Origin: Alphaproteobacteria bacterium bin52
Lineage (GTDB): Bacteria > Pseudomonadota > Alphaproteobacteria > Thalassobaculales > Thalassobaculaceae
Reading direction: 5' to 3'
Assembly (NCBI GenBank): GCA_002238645.1
Contig: MPMT01000027.1
Span: 1 to 54,666 of the forward strand
Length of the DNA: 54,666 nt
In this document: piece after piece, positions 7,569-16,192 of the stretch
How the letters are laid out: the number at the start of each line of letters is the position of its first letter
Position numbering within the stretch: the first letter of the stretch is position 1
Notes under the pieces: generated by a model
Database searches by the model: none
The model's input: the letters and a program-made list of their open reading frames with translations, nothing else
What the model was told of the DNA's origin: nothing
Translations under genes and position numbers: made by a program

Positions 7569-8026
7569 GCGCCATCAGGCAGCCTGAACGGGGAACCAAC
7601 ATCCTGTCTGTGATGAACGGATATGTTCCGCAGGGAGCGTGACATTTCGGGCCCGCCGCCCGAAAACAGGTCAGGTTGCCGTGGAGTGCGCGGAGCGCTG
7701 GCGCAGGTCGGGCTGGCACACCACCTGCACGCGGAGCGGGAGGGGTCGGCCGTGTACCCTGCGGGCCCGAACGAGCGTGTGATCCTGCGGCCCCTTGCCT
7801 CGCGTCGGCAGCAAGCCCGCTCCCCGGGGTGCTCGATCGACCGATCGTGCGGCATGTCGGTAACCGGTCGACCCTGAGGCAGGGGAGAAGTTCGACGCCA
7901 TCGTTCGCGTGGGTGCGAGCGTCCGGTCTGCGGCGGACGGGTAGCAGGAAGGACCGGACTGTACTTTGCGGGCGGGTTTCGCTACCGATGTCGTGGTCAT
8001 AACCCGGAACGCGAAGGAGTGCGCGG
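7569..8026. other. Intergenic stretch without recognisable gene
   Basis: Together with the Rieske leader, a 562-base gap separates divergent genes. Short frames exist on both strands but have no recognisable domain and biased composition. Two copies of CGATCG lie close together near 7826-7845 (GATCGACCGATCG), a possible operator. No RNA gene is seen. Confidence 0.4.
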
Positions 8027-8656
8027 ATGTCCGCTGCCGCCTCATTCGAACACGTGGCAAGCATCGAGGAACTCGAGTCGCTCTACGGCACGCCGTCGCA
8101 GGGAGCCCTGGTCAAGGAGATCGACTACGTTTCCGATCACTACCGCCAGTTCATCGAGGCGGCTCCGTTCGTGGTCATGGCCACCTCGGGCCTGGAGGGA
8201 CTGGACTGTTCGCCGCGCGGTGATCCGCCGGGTTTCGTGCGGGTGCACGACCGCAGGACGGTCATGATGCCGGACCGGCGCGGCAACAACCGGCTCGACA
8301 GCCTGCGCAACCTGGTCCGTGATCCGAGGATCTCGCTGCTGTTCCTGATCCCCGGGGTCGGCGAAACCCTGCGGATCAACGGTACGGCGGTGCTGGCGAC
8401 CGACCGGGCGCTACGCGAGAGCTTCGCGCACCGTGACGCCGTGCCCGCCACCGTGATCGTGACCACGGTCGAACGCATCTACTACCAGTGTCCCAAGGCG
8501 CTGGTCCGCTCGCGGCTGTGGTCGGACGACGCCCGGATCCCGCGCGACCGCCTGCCGACGTCCGGACAGATCCAGAGGGCGCTGGTGGGCGGGGACTTCG
8601 ATGGCGAGGCCTACGACCGGGCCTATCCGGCCCGGCTGGCGCAGACCCTGTACTGA
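8027..8656 (+). CDS. PPOX-class (pyridoxamine 5'-phosphate oxidase-like) flavoprotein
   Basis: A 209-residue split-barrel protein. FVVMATSGLEGLDCSPRGDPPGFVRV, MMPDRRGNNRLDSLRNL and SLLFLIPGVGETLRINGTA are the FMN-binding strands and loops of the MSMEG_1061-like FMN or F420-dependent subgroup. These reductases or oxidases act on small molecules; the substrate is unknown. The C-terminal ERIYYQCPKALVRSRLW segment is typical. It runs alone on the plus strand and converges with the NIPSNAP gene, only 9 bases between stops. Start ATG 8027 follows an AAGGAGTG Shine-Dalgarno. Confidence 0.85.
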   Translation: MSAAASFEHVASIEELESLYGTPSQGALVKEIDYVSDHYRQFIEAAPFVVMATSGLEGLDCSPRGDPPGFVRVHDRRTVMMPDRRGNNRLDSLRNLVRDPRISLLFLIPGVGETLRINGTAVLATDRALRESFAHRDAVPATVIVTTVERIYYQCPKALVRSRLWSDDARIPRDRLPTSGQIQRALVGGDFDGEAYDRAYPARLAQTLY

Positions 8657-8665
8657 CTGACGCGC

Positions 8666-8989
8666 CTACTGCACGGTCGAGCGGGAAGTCGGAACGATCC
8701 GCTGTACCTTGATCTCCTCGCGATCGATGACATCGCCGACCTGCGGCGCGATCTCGTTCTTCCAGGTATCGCTCTCGTAGACGGCGGCATACAGCGCCTC
8801 GCGCTGCGCCTCGCTCTCGAACCGGCGCAACCAGACGTAGACACTGTCGTCGGTCTCTCCGCGGAAACTGCCGCAGATCACCATGCCCTGGGCGACCTGG
8901 AACGGGATGATGCTGCCTTCCATCAGTTCGAGCCACTGCTCCATTTTGCCCGGCCGGACGGTGTACTGTCGCAGTTCGTAGAATGCCAT
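8666..8989 (-). CDS. NIPSNAP-family protein
   Basis: A 107-residue ferredoxin-fold dimeric alpha/beta barrel protein. MAFYELRQYTVRPGKMEQWLELM at the N-terminus is the diagnostic NIPSNAP signature, followed by VYVWLRRFESEAQREALYAAVYESDTW. The bacterial biochemical role is not established; members often accompany catabolic oxidoreductases. The frame is open to 9115 but the domain begins at ATG 8989, preceded by GGAGACCGGAAG. It follows the SDR gene on the same strand by 76 bases and may be part of that transcript. Confidence 0.85.
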   Translation of the reverse strand: MAFYELRQYTVRPGKMEQWLELMEGSIIPFQVAQGMVICGSFRGETDDSVYVWLRRFESEAQREALYAAVYESDTWKNEIAPQVGDVIDREEIKVQRIVPTSRSTVQ

Positions 8990-9065
8990 GACTTCCGGTC
9001 TCCGCCTCTGGTGATGTCCGGCACCGCGCCGGCACGCGACAAGCCTACCTGGATCCCCGTCGAGT

Positions 9066-9869
9066 TCAACCTGTCCGCGGCTCCTCGATGTCGGCCGCGT
9101 CTGTTGCGGCGGCATAGGCGAGGTAGCCTCCGTCGACGGGGATCACCGCGCCGGTCACGTAGCTTGCGAGCGGTGAGGCGAGGTAGAGCATGAGATCGGC
9201 AACCTCGCCGGGTTCGCCCATCCGCCCCATCGGGGTACGCCGCCGGATCCGCATCTCGTCGACCTTCCCGGCCTCGATCAGGGTCTGGGTCATGGGGGTA
9301 CGGATGTAGCCGGGCGCCACGGCGTTGACCCTGACACCCTGCTGGGCCCACTCGCCCGCAAGCGCCCGGGTCAACCCGGCGACCCCGTGCTTGGACGCGG
9401 TATAGGCGTTTCGACGCGGTAGTCCCGCAAGCCCGGCAATCGAGCTGATGTTCACGATCGCCCCTCCGCCCGCGGCCATCATGTCCGGAGCGACGGCCCG
9501 GCAGGTGAGATAGGTCCCGGTCAGGTTGATGTCGATGATGCGCTGCCAATGCTCGATCGTCTGCTCGGCTGTCGGCGAGAAACTGTCGGATACCCCGGCG
9601 CAGTTGACCAGCACGTCGATCCGTCCGAGCCCGGTACGGGCGGTTTCGACCAGCGCGGCGACCTCGTCGGGCTGCGAGACGTCGCCGGGCGCCGCGACGT
9701 GACGGTTACCCAGCTCGCGAACAACCTCGCCGGTTCGCTCCGGGTCGAGGTCGCAGACCGCAACCGCCGCACCTCGCGCCGCGAAGGCGTCGACCGTGGT
9801 GCGTCCGATGCCGCTCGCGCCGCCGGTTACCAGCACGCCCGTGCCCGAGAAGTCCAGACCGTCTGCCAT
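9066..9869 (-). CDS. Short-chain dehydrogenase/reductase (FabG-like)
   Basis: A 267-residue SDR. The NAD(P) motif GGASGIGR is near residues 16-23, NCAGV marks the central strand, and the catalytic Ser-Tyr-Lys is in ISSIAGL and YTASK. CDLDPER after beta-2 favours NAD over NADP. PGYIRTPMT and the C-terminal PVDGGYLAY are typical of classical SDRs acting on 3-oxoacyl or hydroxy substrates. ATG 9869 lies one base after the stop of the molybdoenzyme gene, so the two form an operon. Substrate unknown. Confidence 0.88.
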   Translation of the reverse strand: MADGLDFSGTGVLVTGGASGIGRTTVDAFAARGAAVAVCDLDPERTGEVVRELGNRHVAAPGDVSQPDEVAALVETARTGLGRIDVLVNCAGVSDSFSPTAEQTIEHWQRIIDINLTGTYLTCRAVAPDMMAAGGGAIVNISSIAGLAGLPRRNAYTASKHGVAGLTRALAGEWAQQGVRVNAVAPGYIRTPMTQTLIEAGKVDEMRIRRRTPMGRMGEPGEVADLMLYLASPLASYVTGAVIPVDGGYLAYAAATDAADIEEPRTG

Positions 9870-9870
9870 G

Positions 9871-12219
9871 TCACGCCTCCACGTTTCGGGATCGGGTCCC
9901 GCGCGCCACGATGACGGGTGGTTCATGGGCGGTCACCGGCGGCGCCGGGCCCTCGAGGCGCTCGACCTCGACCAGGGCCGAGTGCGCCACCGGCCCCTGG
10001 GCCAGCCGCGACGTGCCGGCGTCGCGGGTCAGCACGTTGGGATTGCCGTGCTTGCACAGCGATCCGATCTGGCCCGGCACCTCCGGGTCGTACCAGGCCC
10101 CGGTGGAGAGCTGGATCACGCCGGCCATCACGCTGTCGGACACGATGGCGCCGGCGAGACAGGCACCGCGGTCATTGAAGATGTGCACCACGTCGCCGTC
10201 GCGGATACCGCGGGCAGCGGCGTCGTCAGGATGCATGGTTACCGGTTCACGCCCTGCCACCTTCGATCCCCGGCTCACCGCACCATTGTCGAGCTGGCCG
10301 TGCAGCCGGGTGCGGGGCTGGTTCGAGATCATGTGCAGCGGCCAGCGTCCCTGTGCACCAAGCCATTCTTCCGGCTCGCGCCACACCGGGTGGCCCGGGC
10401 AGTCGTCGTAGCCGAAACTCTCGACGGTTTCCGAATGGATCTCGATGCGTCCCGACGGGGTTGCCAGCGGCGCGGCGTCGGGGTCGCGGCGGAACGCGTC
10501 GAACAGGACAACCGGACCGTCGCGCTCCAGCACCTGGCGCGGACCTTCCCGGCGCAGGGTCTCAAGGTCGGGAAGCTCGATGCCGGCGCCGCCGGCGCGT
10601 TGGCGCGCCTGGTTCCACAGGTGGTGCAGCCACTCCTCGGCATCCCGGTCCTCGGTGAAGGTCTCGAGACAGCCAAGCCTTGCGGCCAGGGCGGAGAAGA
10701 TGTCGTAGTCGTGCCGGCTCTTTCCCACCGGCTCGATCGCCTTCACCATCGGGGCGACGGCCGGTTCCCAGTGCGCCATCATCAGGTCATCGCGTTCCAG
10801 GGGCGAGGTTGCCGGGAACACGATGTCGGCGTGGCGCGCCGTGGCTGTCCACCAGATCTCGTTGACGATGATGCACTCCGGCCGCCGGAAGGCGGCGACC
10901 AGCCGGTTCAGGTCCTGGTGGTGATGGAACGGGTTGCCGCCGGCCCAGTAGACCAGCCGGATGTCGGGATAGCGCCGCTGTTCCCCGTCGTAGTGGTAAC
11001 TGCCACCCGGGTCGAGCAGCATGTCGGAGATGCGCGCAACCGGGATGTAGTCGTCCACCGGGTTACGGCCCTGGGGCAACGCCGGCCATGCGAAGGGCCG
11101 GACCGGGTTGCCGATGCCGTTTTCGCTGCCGTAGCCGATCCCGAACCCGCCGCCCGAAAGCCCGATCTGCCCCAGCATGGCGCCAAGGACCACGGTGAGC
11201 CAGATCGGCTGTTCGCCGTATTCGCCGCGCTGCAGACCCCAGGCCGTGGAGATCATGGTCCGGCCCGCGGCCATGCGCCGGGCAAGCTCGCGGATCGCCT
11301 CGGCCGGAACACCGGTGATCGGGGCTGCCCAGTCGGCATCCTTCACCGTGCCGTCGGTCTCGCCGAACAGGTAGGCGCTGAACCGGTCGAACCCGACCGT
11401 GTAGCGATCGAGGAAGCTGCGGTCGTGCAGTCCCTCGCTGGCGAGCACGTGGGCGAGGGCCAGCATCAGGGCTGCGTCGGTGTTCGGGCGCACCGGGACC
11501 CACTCGGGGTCGTACAGGGCCGCGACATCGGTCCGCAGCGGACTGATGTTGACGAATTCGGTGCCCGCGTCCCGGCATGCGCACAGCCACTCGTGCAGGG
11601 TGTGGCGTCCGACACCGCCCGACGTGACCTGGCCGTTCTTGAGCGGCATGCCGCCGAACATCACCAGCAGATCGCAGTGCGAGGCGATGTCCGGCCACTG
11701 GGTGGCCCGGTCCAGCACCTGGCCCCGGAAATCCCCCACCGTGCGCCCGAGCGTCACCTCGGCGGCGGCGTGGCTGTAGCTGTTGCGATGCGCGACGTAG
11801 CCGCCGGCGGCATTCATGAACCGGTGCACCTGACTCTGGGCGTGATGGAACCGTCCGGACGACCCCCAGCCGTAGGAGCCGGCAAAGATCGAGCCATTGC
11901 CGAACCGCGTGCGGACCCGGTCGATCTGGGCGGCCGCGAGATCGAGTGCCGTGTCCCAGGACACCTCGACGAAGGGTTCGGCCCCCCTGCCGGCCGGGTC
12001 GGCCGCGGGGCCATCGCGCAGGAAGCCCGCGCGGACCACCGGTCGTCGGATGCGCACGGCGTCGTCGACCGCGTCGACCATCCCGGGGCCGATCACCGCC
12101 GGTGCCGGGTCTTCCTCCCAGGGGTGCAGGTCAAGCAGGCGACCGTCGCGGACCTCGGCGAAGTAGGTGCCCCAGTGGCTTGCGGTCGGGATGAATTCGG
12201 ATGCGGCAGAGCTTGTCAT
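9871..12219 (-). CDS. Molybdopterin guanine dinucleotide oxidoreductase, BisC/TorA/DorA-like
   Basis: A 782-residue member of the DMSO reductase family, closest in motifs to biotin-sulfoxide and TMAO reductases. The N-terminus (TASHWGTYFAEV) lacks the Cys motif for a [4Fe-4S] cluster, as in BisC/TorA. SYGWGSSGRFHHAQSQVHRF and NSYSHAAAEV hold the Ser ligand of molybdenum. GGGFGIGYGSENG, YWAGGNPFHHHQD and the C-terminal dinucleotide-binding domain (MHPDDAAARGIRDGDVV) complete it. No Tat or Sec signal is present, so a cytoplasmic enzyme reducing an S-oxide or N-oxide is likely. An SDR follows one base later. The electron donor is unknown. Antisense to it lies a long open frame, which I regard as a GC shadow. 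Confidence 0.9.
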   Translation of the reverse strand: MTSSAASEFIPTASHWGTYFAEVRDGRLLDLHPWEEDPAPAVIGPGMVDAVDDAVRIRRPVVRAGFLRDGPAADPAGRGAEPFVEVSWDTALDLAAAQIDRVRTRFGNGSIFAGSYGWGSSGRFHHAQSQVHRFMNAAGGYVAHRNSYSHAAAEVTLGRTVGDFRGQVLDRATQWPDIASHCDLLVMFGGMPLKNGQVTSGGVGRHTLHEWLCACRDAGTEFVNISPLRTDVAALYDPEWVPVRPNTDAALMLALAHVLASEGLHDRSFLDRYTVGFDRFSAYLFGETDGTVKDADWAAPITGVPAEAIRELARRMAAGRTMISTAWGLQRGEYGEQPIWLTVVLGAMLGQIGLSGGGFGIGYGSENGIGNPVRPFAWPALPQGRNPVDDYIPVARISDMLLDPGGSYHYDGEQRRYPDIRLVYWAGGNPFHHHQDLNRLVAAFRRPECIIVNEIWWTATARHADIVFPATSPLERDDLMMAHWEPAVAPMVKAIEPVGKSRHDYDIFSALAARLGCLETFTEDRDAEEWLHHLWNQARQRAGGAGIELPDLETLRREGPRQVLERDGPVVLFDAFRRDPDAAPLATPSGRIEIHSETVESFGYDDCPGHPVWREPEEWLGAQGRWPLHMISNQPRTRLHGQLDNGAVSRGSKVAGREPVTMHPDDAAARGIRDGDVVHIFNDRGACLAGAIVSDSVMAGVIQLSTGAWYDPEVPGQIGSLCKHGNPNVLTRDAGTSRLAQGPVAHSALVEVERLEGPAPPVTAHEPPVIVARGTRSRNVEA

Positions 12220-12294
12220 GAGCGCCAGTCTCCGGGTCTGTGCGAGACCGGCCGTTCGCCCTGTGTGACCGGTTCGCGGGTGCCGGTCGCCGGG

Positions 12295-12369
12295 TGGTGG
12301 GCGCGGCTGGGATTGAACCAGCGACCCCTACGATGTCAACGTAGTGCTCTCCCGCTGAGCTACGCGCCC
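12295..12369 (-). tRNA. tRNA-Val (anticodon GAC)
   Basis: Read on the minus strand: a 7-base acceptor stem (GGGCGCG/CGCGCCC), D arm GCTC...GAGC, anticodon stem CTACG/CGTAG with loop TTGACAT, five-base variable loop, T arm GCTGG-TTCAATC-CCAGC, discriminator A, and an encoded CCA (12297-12295). The anticodon GAC reads GUC. The gene stands alone between the molybdoenzyme and the formylglutamate amidohydrolase. A possible promoter (TTGCCT, 18 bases, TAACCA) lies 30-70 bases upstream. Confidence 0.97.
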
Positions 12370-12469
12370 GGCCTCGTTCATGGCATGGGTGGTTACACCG
12401 AAGCGCCGGCACAAGGCAAGACCGACGCTGCCCGGTGACAGGCCGGCGCGGCTGCGGTAGACAGCGGGT

Positions 12470-13387
12470 ATGACCCGGACCAGCCAGGACCCGCCATCCG
12501 GACCGGACGTCGTTGTCGGTCGCAGCAGGCCGATCGCGGTGGAGCGACCAGATCGCCAGGTGCTGCCGGTGGTGGTTGCCTCGCCGCACAGCGGCCGGGT
12601 CTACCCGCCGGAGTTCCTCGCGCAATCGCAACTGCCGCTGGAGCGGCTTCGCATGACCGAGGACTGTTTCGTCGACGAAATATGCTCCGACGCGCCCGCG
12701 CTGGGCGCGATCCTCCTGCACGCGCTGTTCCCGCGCGCGTTCATCGACGTCAACCGCGAGGCCTGGGAACTCGACCCGGAGATGTGGAGCGACCCGGTGC
12801 CGGACCACGCGACCACCTGCAGCGCGCGCATCGTCGCCGGTCTCGGCACCATTGCCCGCGTGGTCGCCAACTCCGAGGAGATCTACGCAACAAGACTGCC
12901 GCTCGCCGAGGCGGAACGCAGGATCAGCACCTGCTACGCACCGTATCACCGCGCGTTGCGCCGCCTGGTCGACGAGACCCGGGAGCGGTTCGGATTCTGC
13001 ATCCTGCTTGACTGCCACTCCATGCCGTCAGGCGCGGCCCGCGGACACGGCAGGTCGGGCCGGCCGGCCGACATCGTGCTTGGCGATTGCCATGGAACCT
13101 CCTGCGACCCGCGGCTGGTCGCGCGTGCCGAAGGGTTTCTCGCACGGCGGGGATACTCGGTCCGCCGGAACGTGCCCTACGCCGGGGGACATGTCAGCCG
13201 GCACTACGGCGCGCCCGACGATGGTGTTCACGCGCTCCAGGTCGAGATCAGCCGGGCGCTCTACCTCGATGAGGCGCGGCTGTGGCGTCTGCCGGCAATC
13301 GGCAGGCTGCGCCATGACATCAGCGGCCTTGTTGCGACGCTCGGCGGCATCGACCTCGGGGTCGCGCCGCCGCTGGCCGCGGAGTAG
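12470..13387 (+). CDS. N-formylglutamate amidohydrolase family protein
   Basis: A 305-residue member of the HutG/FGase family, which hydrolyses N-formyl-L-glutamate in the five-step histidine pathway or related N-formyl or N-acyl amino acids. VVASPHSGRVYPPEF, RMTEDCFVDEI, RAFIDVNREAWELDP, LLDCHSMPS, GDCHG and YAGGHVSRHYG are the family blocks; the His and Asp/Glu residues there should bind the metal. No other hut genes are nearby, so the exact substrate is open. It converges with the DUF849 gene with 6 bases between stops. Confidence 0.88.
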   Translation: MTRTSQDPPSGPDVVVGRSRPIAVERPDRQVLPVVVASPHSGRVYPPEFLAQSQLPLERLRMTEDCFVDEICSDAPALGAILLHALFPRAFIDVNREAWELDPEMWSDPVPDHATTCSARIVAGLGTIARVVANSEEIYATRLPLAEAERRISTCYAPYHRALRRLVDETRERFGFCILLDCHSMPSGAARGHGRSGRPADIVLGDCHGTSCDPRLVARAEGFLARRGYSVRRNVPYAGGHVSRHYGAPDDGVHALQVEISRALYLDEARLWRLPAIGRLRHDISGLVATLGGIDLGVAPPLAAE

Positions 13388-13393
13388 CAGCGC

Positions 13394-14323
13394 TTAGAAA
13401 TTCACCATGTCGCCGCCCTTCAGCCCGAGCATGGCCCGGGCCTCGGCCGGGGTGGCAACCTCGAGCGAGAGGTCCTCGACGATCCGCCTGATCTTGGCCA
13501 CCTGGTCGCGGTTCGACTCCGCAAGCTTGCCCTTCGCAATGTAGAGGCTGTCCTCCATACCGACCCTGACGTTGCCGCCAAGCATCGCCGCCATGGTCAC
13601 GAAACTCATCTGGTGCCGTCCGGCGGCCAGAACCGACCAGCGGTAGTCGGAGCCGAACAGCTTGTTGGCGATCCGCCGCGAGTGCATCAGGTTTTCCTCG
13701 TCGGCCCCGACCCCGCCGAGGATCCCGAAGATCGACTGGACGAACAGCGGCGGCTTGACCAGCCCCCGGTCGAGGAAATGCGCCAGGTTGTAGAGGTGGC
13801 CGATGTCGTAGCACTCGAACTCGAAGCGTACGCCGTGACCTTCACCGAGTTCCTTGAGTATGTACTCGATGTCCTTGAAGGTGTTGCGGAAGATGAAGTC
13901 GCGTGAGTTCTCGAGATGGGTGCGTTCCCATTCGTGCTGGAACTCGCTGATCCGGTCGAGGATCGGGTAGAGGCCGAAGTTCATCGAGCCCATGTTGAGG
14001 GAGGTCATCTCCGGACTGGCCCGCAACGGCGCCGCCAGCCGTTCCTGCAGGGTCATGCCGTGGCCGCCGCCGGTGGTGATGTTGACCACCGCATCGGTCG
14101 CCTGCTTGATGCGGGGCAGGAAAGCCATGAACGTGTCCGCGTCCGGGGTCGGTCTGCCGTCCCTGGGGTCGCGGGCGTGAAGGTGGATGATCGAGGCCCC
14201 CGCTTCCCAGGCGCCGATCGACGCCTCGGCGATCTCGTCGGGCGTGATCGGCAGGTGCGGACTCATGGTCGGCGTGTGGATCGAGCCGGTCACGGCACAG
14301 GTGATAATGACCTTGTCGGACAT
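13394..14323 (-). CDS. Beta-keto acid cleavage enzyme (BKACE, DUF849)
   Basis: A 309-residue TIM-barrel zinc enzyme of the family of 3-keto-5-aminohexanoate cleavage enzyme (Kce). These enzymes condense a beta-keto acid with acetyl-CoA and release acetoacetate plus a new acyl-CoA. The family start KVIITCAVTGSIHTP, the zinc His pair HLHARD (His47, His49), NITTGGG, SLNMGSMNFG and the C-terminal GGNVRVGMEDSLY are all present. AAGGGGGG precedes ATG 14323. The gene runs in the same direction as the ThDP enzyme gene upstream; CoA-transferase genes diverge from that. Substrate specificity cannot be read by eye. Confidence 0.93.
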   Translation of the reverse strand: MSDKVIITCAVTGSIHTPTMSPHLPITPDEIAEASIGAWEAGASIIHLHARDPRDGRPTPDADTFMAFLPRIKQATDAVVNITTGGGHGMTLQERLAAPLRASPEMTSLNMGSMNFGLYPILDRISEFQHEWERTHLENSRDFIFRNTFKDIEYILKELGEGHGVRFEFECYDIGHLYNLAHFLDRGLVKPPLFVQSIFGILGGVGADEENLMHSRRIANKLFGSDYRWSVLAAGRHQMSFVTMAAMLGGNVRVGMEDSLYIAKGKLAESNRDQVAKIRRIVEDLSLEVATPAEARAMLGLKGGDMVNF

Positions 14324-14389
14324 GGTGATGCCCCCCTTGTCTGCTCGCAGGCTGCGGCAACCCTATCGCGCGCGGCGGGGACGCGCCAG

Positions 14390-16081
14390 TCATCGTCCGG
14401 CGGCGCGGGCCGCCTCGCGGATGGCGGACAGCGATGTCGCCGGCGTGATGGCCTCCGGGTCGAGCCTGATCTCGATCAGGCCCGGCCGGCCGGCCGCGAG
14501 CGCGCGCTCGAATGCCGGAGCGAACTCGCCGGTCTCGCACACGATCTCGCCATGGGCGCCGTAGGCGCGTGCGAGCGCGGCGAAGTCCGGGTTTTCCAGC
14601 CCGGTGGCCGAGACCCGTCCCGGGTACTCGCGTTCCTGGTGCATGCGGATGGTGCCGAACATCGCGTTGTTCACCACGATGGCGATGATGTTTGCGCCGT
14701 ACTGCATCGCGGTCGCCAGCTCCTGGCCGTGCATCATGAAGCAGCCGTCGCCGTTCATGCTGACCACCACCCGGTCGGGGTGGACCAGCTTGGCCGCGAC
14801 CGCCGCCGGCATGCCGTAGCCCATGGAACCGCTGGTCGGAGCAAGCTGGGTCCGGTAGTCGCGGTACTGGTAGTAGCGGTGCATCCAGGTGGCGTAGTTC
14901 CCGGCACCGTTGCAGATGATGGCGTTCTCGGGCAGGCGGGCGTTCAGCCAGGCGGCGATCTCTCCCATCTGGACCGGACCGGGAACCGGCTTCGGCTCCA
15001 GCGTGTCGCGGTAGGCGAGGTTGGCCCGACGCGTGCGGTCGGCCCAGGTGCTGCCCTCAATCGGGCCCATGCCGGCAAGCGCGGCGGCAAGGGCGCGCGG
15101 TGAGGCGTTGACGGCAAGGTCGGCCTGGTAAACCCTCCCGAGCATCTCGGCGCCGGGGTGGACATGGACGAGCCGCTGGCGCGGACGCGGCACCTCGAGC
15201 AGGCTGTAGCTGTCGGTGGTGATTTCGCCGAGCGCGGCGCCGATCACGACCAGTGGGTCTGCCGAGGCAACGAGTTCGCGCAGCGCGGGCGGAGCGCCGA
15301 TGCCGACGTGACCGGCGTAGTTTGGATGGCGGTTGTCGAAGTAGTCCTGGCAGCGGAACGACACGCAGACCGGCAGGTCGGAGGCTTCGGCAAATTCCCG
15401 TATCCGGGTACAGGCCTCGCGGTCCCAGCCGCCGCCGCCGAGCATCAGCAGGGGTGCGGTGGCGCCGGCCAGCAGTGCGTGCAGTTCCCGCAGGGCGTCC
15501 GGCCCCGGGTGCGGTTCCACTGCCCGGTATCCGTCGAACGGCCGCGCGACCACCCGGCTGGTCAGCATGTCCTCGGGCAGCGCGAGCACCACCGGTCCGG
15601 GCCGGCCGGCAGTCGCGGTGTGAAACGCCCGGCTGATGTACTCGGGCAGGCGCTCCGCTTCCTCGACCTGTGCGACCCACTTCGCGAGCGGTCCGTACAT
15701 CAGCCGGTAGTCGATCTCCTGGAACGCCTCGCGGTCGGCCATGGAGCGACCGACCTGCCCGATAAGCAGCACCATGGGCGTCGAATCCTGGAAGCCGACA
15801 TGCATGCCGGAACTGGCGTTCGTCGCTCCGGGGCCGCGGGTCACCATGCAGACCCCAGGGCGGCCCGTCAGCTTGCCGTAGGCCTCCGCCATCATCGCGG
15901 CGCCGCCTTCGTGCCGGCACATCACCGTGCGGACGCTGTTGGTGTCGTGCAGCCCGTCCAGCACCGCGAGGTAGCTCTCGCCCGGGACGCCAAACACCAT
16001 GTCGACCCCGTGGGCGACAAGCGCGTCCACCACCAGGTGGCCGCCGAGTCGCAGTTCCGGTCCGCTCGGTGCAGTGGTCAT
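14390..16081 (-). CDS. Thiamine diphosphate enzyme, acetolactate synthase-like
   Basis: A 563-residue three-domain ThDP enzyme. The N-terminal domain carries the activating Glu in CRHEGGAAMMAEAYG. The C-terminal ThDP motif is MNGDGCFMMHGQE, ending with VVNN, the expected GDG-to-NN spacing. It resembles acetolactate synthase large subunit, benzoylformate decarboxylase and sulfoacetaldehyde acetyltransferase relatives; the reaction is not decided. No small regulatory subunit is adjacent, which argues against a biosynthetic IlvB. Start ATG 16081 has GGGGGAG upstream; the frame runs open to 17068 by GC bias. The exact last base of the stop may be off by one. Confidence 0.88.
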   Translation of the reverse strand: MTTAPSGPELRLGGHLVVDALVAHGVDMVFGVPGESYLAVLDGLHDTNSVRTVMCRHEGGAAMMAEAYGKLTGRPGVCMVTRGPGATNASSGMHVGFQDSTPMVLLIGQVGRSMADREAFQEIDYRLMYGPLAKWVAQVEEAERLPEYISRAFHTATAGRPGPVVLALPEDMLTSRVVARPFDGYRAVEPHPGPDALRELHALLAGATAPLLMLGGGGWDREACTRIREFAEASDLPVCVSFRCQDYFDNRHPNYAGHVGIGAPPALRELVASADPLVVIGAALGEITTDSYSLLEVPRPRQRLVHVHPGAEMLGRVYQADLAVNASPRALAAALAGMGPIEGSTWADRTRRANLAYRDTLEPKPVPGPVQMGEIAAWLNARLPENAIICNGAGNYATWMHRYYQYRDYRTQLAPTSGSMGYGMPAAVAAKLVHPDRVVVSMNGDGCFMMHGQELATAMQYGANIIAIVVNNAMFGTIRMHQEREYPGRVSATGLENPDFAALARAYGAHGEIVCETGEFAPAFERALAAGRPGLIEIRLDPEAITPATSLSAIREAARAAGR

Positions 16082-16192
16082 TGATCCGGTCTCCCCCGTG
16101 GCCGACGCCCGACCGCAATACCGACCGGACGCAGATGGCGCAACCGGGGGCGATGCGCTAGTGTGCCCGCGGTCAATCGGGGAGGTGATGCG

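Noticed and set aside
7465..8064. N-terminal extension of the Rieske frame up to 8064
   Set aside because: The extra 200 residues have biased composition and no domain; the Shine-Dalgarno and Tat signal support the start at 7464, and the extension would overlap the divergent PPOX gene.
12295..12369. tRNA-Val as attachment site of an integrated island
   Set aside because: No integrase gene, no repeated copy of the tRNA 3' end and no mobile genes flank it within the window.
9796..12438. 880-residue plus-strand open frame
   Set aside because: It lies antisense to the well-supported molybdoenzyme and SDR genes; its translation is Arg/Gly/His/Asp-rich with no domain, a usual GC-bias shadow.
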